Source: Ruminococcaceae bacterium UBA5401
GTDB taxonomy: Bacteria > Bacillota > Clostridia > Oscillospirales > Acutalibacteraceae
Direction: 5' to 3'
NCBI GenBank assembly: GCA_002409675.1
Contig: DHOB01000065.1
Location: 1-23,264 of the forward strand
Length of the DNA: 23,264 nt
The notes under the pieces were generated by a model. The model was given only the letters and a program-made list of their open reading frames with translations. It searched no databases and was not told the origin of the DNA. Both the position numbers and the translations under genes were made by a program. Shown here piece after piece: positions 21,766 to 23,264 of the stretch (its first letter is position 1; each line of letters starts with the position of its first letter).

Positions 21766-22635
21766 ATGGCCGAAATCATTGGCGTTCGATTCAAGAACGT
21801 GGGGAAAGTGTATTATTTCGACCCGGACGGAAACACTCTGAAAAGAGGCGACCGGGTGATTGTGGAAACGGCGCGCGGGGTGGAGTGCGGCGAGGTCGCG
21901 ATGGAGAACCGCATCGTCGGCGACGAGGACCTCGTCCAGCCGCTGAAAAAGCTCATCCGCCCGGCGACCGCCGCCGACCTTAAAAAAGTCGAGGAAAACC
22001 ATAAAAAAGAAAAGAGCGCGTTTGGCATCTGCCTGCGCAAAATCGCCGCGCACAAGCTCGAAATGAAGCTCGTGGGCGTGGAATATACGTTCGACAATTC
22101 CAAAATCCTGTTTTATTTCACGGCGGACGGCCGCGTCGATTTCCGGGAGCTGGTCAAGGACCTGGCGTCCGTTTTCCGCACCAGGATCGAGCTGCGGCAG
22201 ATCGGCGTGCGCGACGAGGCGAAGATGCTGGGCGGCGTCGGCGTGTGCGGCCGCCCGTTCTGCTGCTCCACCTTCCTCGGCGGTTTTCAACCCGTTTCGA
22301 TTAAAATGGCCAAGGAGCAGGGCCTGTCGCTGAACCCGGTCAAGATTTCCGGCATCTGCGGCCGCCTGATGTGCTGCCTGAAATATGAGCAGGAAACCTA
22401 CGCCGGCCTGATGAAAGTGGTGCCGGCGGTCAACGCCGCCGTGATGACGCCGCAGGGGAGCGGCGTCGTGGCCGACCGCAACCTGCTGAGCGAGACGGTC
22501 AGCGTCCGGCTGAACGTCTCGCCCGATTCGCCGCCCCGCACGTTCCGCGCCGACGAGGTCAAGGTCCTGAAAACCGCGCGGGCAGGCAGGCCGCGCACGG
22601 GGCAGAGCCCGCCCAAAAACGCGGAGGACCATTAA
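21766..22635 (+). CDS. ricT: RicT (YaaT), PSP1-domain protein
   Basis: A 289-residue PSP1-domain protein. The conserved start (IIGVRFKNVGKVYYFDP) and the cysteine clusters GVCGRPFCC (159-167) and GICGRLMCC (196-204) are the family signature. In B. subtilis, RicT joins RicA and RicF in the Y-complex, which carries [4Fe-4S] clusters and supports RNase Y-dependent maturation of operon mRNAs, competence and sporulation. Cys161, Cys166, Cys167, Cys198, Cys203 and Cys204 are the candidate cluster ligands. GGGAGG precedes the ATG at 21766. A Pro/Arg-rich tail (after about 270) is not part of the domain. The gene sits between holB and a ferredoxin; yabA, its usual neighbour in B. subtilis, is absent. 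Confidence 0.95.
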   Translation: MAEIIGVRFKNVGKVYYFDPDGNTLKRGDRVIVETARGVECGEVAMENRIVGDEDLVQPLKKLIRPATAADLKKVEENHKKEKSAFGICLRKIAAHKLEMKLVGVEYTFDNSKILFYFTADGRVDFRELVKDLASVFRTRIELRQIGVRDEAKMLGGVGVCGRPFCCSTFLGGFQPVSIKMAKEQGLSLNPVKISGICGRLMCCLKYEQETYAGLMKVVPAVNAAVMTPQGSGVVADRNLLSETVSVRLNVSPDSPPRTFRADEVKVLKTARAGRPRTGQSPPKNAEDH

Positions 22636-22649
22636 AATTCACCGCGCTC

Positions 22650-22677
22650 TTGCATTTTTATGGTTTTATGTTACAAT
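22650..22677 (+). promoter_or_regulatory. Promoter of the ferredoxin gene
   Basis: TTGCAT (22650-22655), a 16-nt spacer and TACAAT (22672-22677), in an AT-rich gap between ricT and the ferredoxin. It indicates a separate transcript for the ferredoxin. Confidence 0.75.
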
Positions 22678-22720
22678 AAAAATCGAACTTTGCAAAACAA
22701 GCATGGAGGTGTTCTGAAAG

Positions 22721-22894
22721 ATGGCATATCAAATCAGCGATGACTGCATTTCCTGCGGTGCGTGCGCGGCGGAGTGCCCGGTCGGCGCCATTTCCGAAGG
22801 CGACGGCAAGTTCGTGATCGACCCCGACAAATGCACGGAGTGCGGCTCGTGCGCGAGCGTCTGCCCCGTGGGTGCGCCGAAGCCGGCCGAATGA
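22721..22894 (+). CDS. 2[4Fe-4S] ferredoxin, clostridial type
   Basis: A 57-residue soluble electron carrier with two classical cluster motifs: C9-x2-C12-x2-C15-x3-C19-Pro and C38-x2-C41-x2-C44-x3-C48-Pro. The central DP-D-K-CTECGSCASVCP pattern is typical of low-potential clostridial ferredoxins, which serve pyruvate:ferredoxin oxidoreductase, hydrogenase and related enzymes. GGAGGTG lies nine bases before the ATG. It has its own promoter and a strong terminator, so it is probably expressed as a single gene at a high level. It is too short for the six-frame listing to be its only support; the eight cysteines and the ribosome binding site are decisive. This supports an anaerobic lifestyle. 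Confidence 0.97.
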   Translation: MAYQISDDCISCGACAAECPVGAISEGDGKFVIDPDKCTECGSCASVCPVGAPKPAE

Positions 22895-22902
22895 AGTATG
22901 AC

Positions 22903-22938
22903 AAAAAAGCGGAGCGCCGCGGCGCCCCGCTTTTTTTT
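22903..22938 (+). terminator. Strong terminator after the ferredoxin gene
   Basis: GCGG(A)GCGCC pairs with GGCGC(C)CCGC (22909-22930) with an A-C mismatch, framed by AAAAAA upstream and TTTTTTTT downstream. It lies eight bases after the ferredoxin stop codon. Confidence 0.95.
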
Positions 22939-22979
22939 GCGGAAGACCGCCGGACGCCGCGGCTGCGGGAGGGAACGGA

Positions 22980-23264
22980 ATGAGCGGAAAACTGGTCGTG
23001 GTCGGCACGCCTATCGGGAACCTCTCTGATTTTTCCCCGCGCGGGGTGCGGGCCCTGTCCGAAGCCGACTTCATTGCCGCCGAAGACACGCGCGTCACGC
23101 GGAAGCTGCTCACTCACTTCGGCATCCACAAGCCGATGATCAGCTATTTTGAGCACAACAAATACGCGCGCGGCCAGACCATCTGCGCCCGCATCGAGGC
23201 GGGCGAGACCTGCGCGCTGGTTTCGGACGCCGGCATGCCCGCCATTTCGGACCCCGGCGAGCTG
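22980..23264 (+). CDS. rsmI: 16S rRNA (cytidine-1402-2'-O)-methyltransferase RsmI, 5' part
   Basis: The first 95 codons of RsmI, running off the right edge of the window. RsmI uses S-adenosylmethionine to 2'-O-methylate C1402 in the decoding centre of 16S rRNA. The tetrapyrrole-methylase fold is seen in KLVVVGTPIGNLSDFS (4-19), AAEDTRVTRKLL (33-44), ISYFEHN (53-59) and LVSDAGMPAISDPG (80-93). GGAGGG lies before the ATG at 22980. It belongs to the holB-ricT-rsmI neighbourhood also known from B. subtilis (yabC/rsmI), here separated by a ferredoxin unit. About two thirds of the protein lie outside the window. Confidence 0.96.
   Translation, partial: MSGKLVVVGTPIGNLSDFSPRGVRALSEADFIAAEDTRVTRKLLTHFGIHKPMISYFEHNKYARGQTICARIEAGETCALVSDAGMPAISDPGEL

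Noticed and set aside
20716..22632. A minus-strand frame of about 640 codons opposite darA, holB and ricT.
   Set aside because: Three well-recognised genes lie on the other strand with proper ribosome binding sites; the antisense frame has compositional bias only.
1..23264. CRISPR arrays, insertion sequences, prophage genes and toxin-antitoxin pairs.
   Set aside because: I searched by eye for regularly spaced repeats, transposase motifs, integrases and small paired ORFs and saw none that could be supported.

Overview
The window looks like chromosome from a high-GC, low-G+C-phylum (Firmicutes/Bacillota) clostridium, most likely an Oscillospirales-type anaerobe. The evidence is the gene content: a yaaO-darA-holB-ricT-rsmI block, a feoA-feoA-feoB block with its Cys-rich partner, a ThiW S component under a TPP riboswitch, a PerR-like Fur protein and a clostridial 2[4Fe-4S] ferredoxin. 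Sigma-A promoters and Shine-Dalgarno sites are strong and close to consensus. I assign the organism by gene content and not by any search.

Layout. Bases 1-281 are AT-rich and unassigned. 282-776 (-) is a PAP2 phosphatase, divergent from a Ca-type P-type ATPase (869-3502, +). A bidirectional terminator (3520-3557) separates the ATPase from the iron-uptake operon, which reads leftward from a promoter at 6570-6598: feoA2, feoA1, feoB and a FeoB-associated Cys-rich protein. Next, also leftward, come peptidase T and a MocR-type (GntR-aminotransferase) regulator. This regulator is divergent from two small ECF S-component genes (9504-10626), and the divergent promoters share a single -35 hexamer. 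A lone Wzx-like flippase (10695-12017) then faces a YitT-family membrane protein.

A PerR-like regulator (13054-13515), with a 7-1-7 palindrome at its own start site, overlaps tail to tail an ABC-F ATPase (13449-15008, -). The ABC-F gene has a leader of about 200 nt. It holds a 3-codon upstream ORF, a long imperfect hairpin, and an intrinsic terminator whose 5' arm can alternatively pair with the hairpin's 3' arm. This is a complete attenuation device and the most interesting item in the window. Next are thiW with a TPP riboswitch and terminator, a short HPr-like remnant, and tRNA-Pro(TGG).

The right part reads rightward: a secreted transglutaminase-like protein, an LCP (LytR-CpsA-Psr) enzyme translationally coupled to a YaaO-like PLP decarboxylase, then darA (c-di-AMP-binding PII-like protein), holB (coupled by ATGA), ricT, a ferredoxin with its own promoter and terminator, and the 5' part of rsmI, which runs off the window. 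Compared with the Bacillus subtilis order, tmk, yaaR and yabA are missing from this block.

Themes that connect the genes: metal and redox homeostasis (Feo, PerR-like, ferredoxin, RicT), vitamin salvage through ECF S components (ThiW and the two next to MocR), and envelope functions (PAP2, flippase, LCP, transglutaminase).
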